DNA of 23,739 nucleotides from Candidatus Stahliibacteriota bacterium (lineage in GTDB: Bacteria > Hydrothermota > Tepidihabitantia > SM23-42). The stretch spans positions 1 to 23,739 of the forward strand of contig SOIY01000020.1 in the NCBI GenBank assembly GCA_004376785.1, in the 5' to 3' direction. Below are positions 23,094-23,739 of the stretch, in pieces. The notes beneath the pieces are model-generated. The model made no database searches. It had not been told where the DNA came from and saw only the letters and a program-made list of their open reading frames with translations. The translations under genes were made by a program, and so were the position numbers. Numbering within the stretch: the stretch's first letter is position 1; each line of letters starts with the position of its first letter.

Positions 23094-23098
23094 TTTAA

Positions 23099-23170
23099 AG
23101 CGGGCGACGGGATTCGAACCCGCGACCCTCGGCTTGGGAAGCCGATGCTCGACCCCTGAGCTACACCCGC
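23099..23170 (-). tRNA. tRNA-Gly (anticodon CCC)
   Basis: Minus-strand cloverleaf: acceptor GCGGGTG/CGCCCGC (one G-T pair), anticodon stem TCGGC/GCCGA with loop TTCCCAA (anticodon CCC), T-arm GGGTTCGAATCCC and discriminator T. CCA is not encoded. It has a near-perfect promoter 12 bp upstream. Confidence 0.95.
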
Positions 23171-23181
23171 AAATACTAAAA

Positions 23182-23209
23182 ATTATATGCTAAATATTTT
23201 AATTGTCAA
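23182..23209 (-). promoter_or_regulatory. Promoter of tRNA-Gly
   Basis: Minus strand: perfect TTGACA at 23209-23204, 16-bp spacer, perfect TATAAT at 23187-23182, with the tRNA starting at 23170. It may also drive the downstream envelope genes, since no other promoter is obvious before the LPP20-like gene. Confidence 0.82.
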
Positions 23210-23283
23210 GAGACAGTGAATTGCGTTTGCGGTTTCCGGTTACGATAAGCCGGCTACGCGTTGCTCTAATCTCAATTTTACGG

Positions 23284-23315
23284 TTCCATTATTTTATAAT
23301 TATAAAATAATGGAA
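23284..23315. promoter_or_regulatory. 32-bp perfect palindrome just downstream of the ArsR-type gene
   Basis: All 16 base pairs match. The arms begin TTCCATTATT and end AATAATGGAA, with a 12-bp A/T-only centre. It begins 3 bp after the stop codon of the ArsR-type gene (stop at 23319) and lies about 75 bp upstream of the tRNA-Gly -35 box. The same outer 10-bp half-sites occur in the palindrome on the other side of the gene. It could be an operator, a hairpin terminator, or both. Confidence 0.7.
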
Positions 23316-23318
23316 TAA

Positions 23319-23636
23319 TCAAAAATCTTTATCCAGTCTTCGAGAGATTCTGCCAACTAATGATTCACAGGCATCAAATAATTTTTTGATTTCATTAGGA
23401 TATTTTACCCAATATGTGGTCTTTTTACCTTTTCTCTCATATCTTATCACATTAGCTAACCGCAATTTTGTTAATTGAAAACAGGCTGCTGCTTTTGATC
23501 TCTCTACATATTTGGCAATACTTTCTAAGTCCATTTTTCCTTTTTCCAGTAGAAGTTTAACAATGCCGTAAGTAATTGGGTATCCTAAAACACGACAGAT
23601 AATCGAACCTCTAAATCTTCTTTCCACTACCTTCAT
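23319..23636 (-). CDS. ArsR-type winged-helix transcriptional regulator
   Basis: A 105-aa single-domain DNA-binding protein. The winged helix-turn-helix is clear: helix IVKLLLEKGKMDLESIAKYV, recognition helix region SKAAACFQLTKLRLANVI and wing YERKGKKTTYWVKY, followed by a C-terminal helix (PNEIKKLFDACESL) probably used for dimerisation. This is the ArsR/SmtB fold and length. The classical ELCVCDL metal site is absent; Cys14, Cys52 and Cys90 are present, but whether they sense metal or redox state cannot be said. GGAGGT precedes the ATG by 3 nt. A 42-bp perfect palindrome lies 9 bp upstream of the start codon and a related 32-bp palindrome 3 bp past the stop, so autoregulation is likely. Confidence 0.8.
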   Translation of the reverse strand: MKVVERRFRGSIICRVLGYPITYGIVKLLLEKGKMDLESIAKYVERSKAAACFQLTKLRLANVIRYERKGKKTTYWVKYPNEIKKLFDACESLVGRISRRLDKDF

Positions 23637-23645
23637 TTTACCTCC

Positions 23646-23687
23646 ATTCGATCATTCCATTATTGTACAATAATGGAATGATCGAAT
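23646..23687. promoter_or_regulatory. 42-bp perfect palindrome upstream of the ArsR-type gene (probable operator)
   Basis: All 21 base pairs match around the centre GTAC (23665-23668). It contains TTCCATTATT-4 bp-AATAATGGAA, flanked by GATCA/TGATC and further paired bases. On the minus strand it covers a plausible -10 (TACAAT across the centre) and ends just before the GGAGGT of the regulator gene. Binding of a dimeric regulator here would block transcription of the gene itself. Confidence 0.8.
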
Positions 23688-23739
23688 TAAGAATGGATAT
23701 ATTGCCAGTTACATATTGCTGTTGAAGATTTGAATCCGA

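Noticed and set aside
23221..23280. GC-richer patch resembling the first 50 bases of the window (possible repeat or recombination site)
   Set aside because: A small CCGGTTA/TAAGCCGG hairpin is present, but the similarity to 1-50 is limited to scattered short words and cannot be aligned convincingly.
1..23739. CRISPR array, prophage, transposon or defence island
   Set aside because: No regularly spaced repeats, transposase, integrase or nuclease-helicase genes are visible. The coding content is housekeeping and envelope genes.

Overview
The window looks like chromosomal DNA from an AT-rich, Gram-negative-type, uncultured bacterium of or near the FCB superphylum, for example the WOR-3/Stahlbacteria-Cloacimonadota neighbourhood. 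This is inferred from three things: a secreted protein ending in a Por/type IX-like sorting domain, LptF/LptG and OmpA-family envelope genes, and a bacterial geranylgeranylglyceryl phosphate synthase (GGGPS)-like gene. No rRNA or other marker fixes the taxon. Most genes are housekeeping and there is no CRISPR array, transposase or phage gene.

Layout. 1-3382 (+): a promoter and a GGDEF-ATPase-TPR signalling protein. 3455-7881 (-): a BNR-repeat protein with a sorting domain, a cyclic-nucleotide-binding protein, tRNA-Glu and an OmpA-family protein. The end of the cyclic-nucleotide gene lies inside tRNA-Glu, and tRNA-Glu abuts the ompA-like gene. 8070-8384 (-): a small exported helical protein broken by an in-frame amber codon. 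8569-11097 (+): GGGPS, purD, an overlooked 37-codon ORF and purE, all joined by ATGA overlaps. 11143-14158 (+): a Sua5/TsaC-LMW phosphatase fusion, a ~250 bp repeat element, a double-length ThyX and tRNA-Leu. 14189-16153 (+): a GT-C glycosyltransferase-like membrane protein and a small ICMT-like membrane protein. 23003 down to 16179 (-): an envelope cluster of a secreted LPP20/FlgT-like protein, a TPR/SLH-like lipoprotein, lptF, lptG, accD and a PBP1A. tRNA-Gly lies upstream of it. At the right edge, an ArsR-type regulator sits between two long perfect palindromes.

Expression signals are unusually readable. Seven promoters can be placed by eye (for the GGDEF gene, the cNMP gene, the BNR gene, GGGPS, tRNA-Leu, accD and tRNA-Gly), and all seven have a 16-bp spacer between the -35 and -10 boxes. 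In four of them the -10 box ends only 6-8 nt before the ATG and there is no Shine-Dalgarno sequence, so leaderless mRNAs are predicted. Other genes carry strong GGAGG sites, so both initiation modes seem to coexist.

The most interesting points are the palindrome-flanked regulator, the leaderless/16-bp promoter class, the cNMP-tRNA-OmpA overlap arrangement, the coupled mini-ORF inside the purine operon, the amber-interrupted small gene, the split-motif tandem ThyX and the Sua5-phosphatase fusion with a YwlE-type loop. No wholly new multi-gene system is evident.
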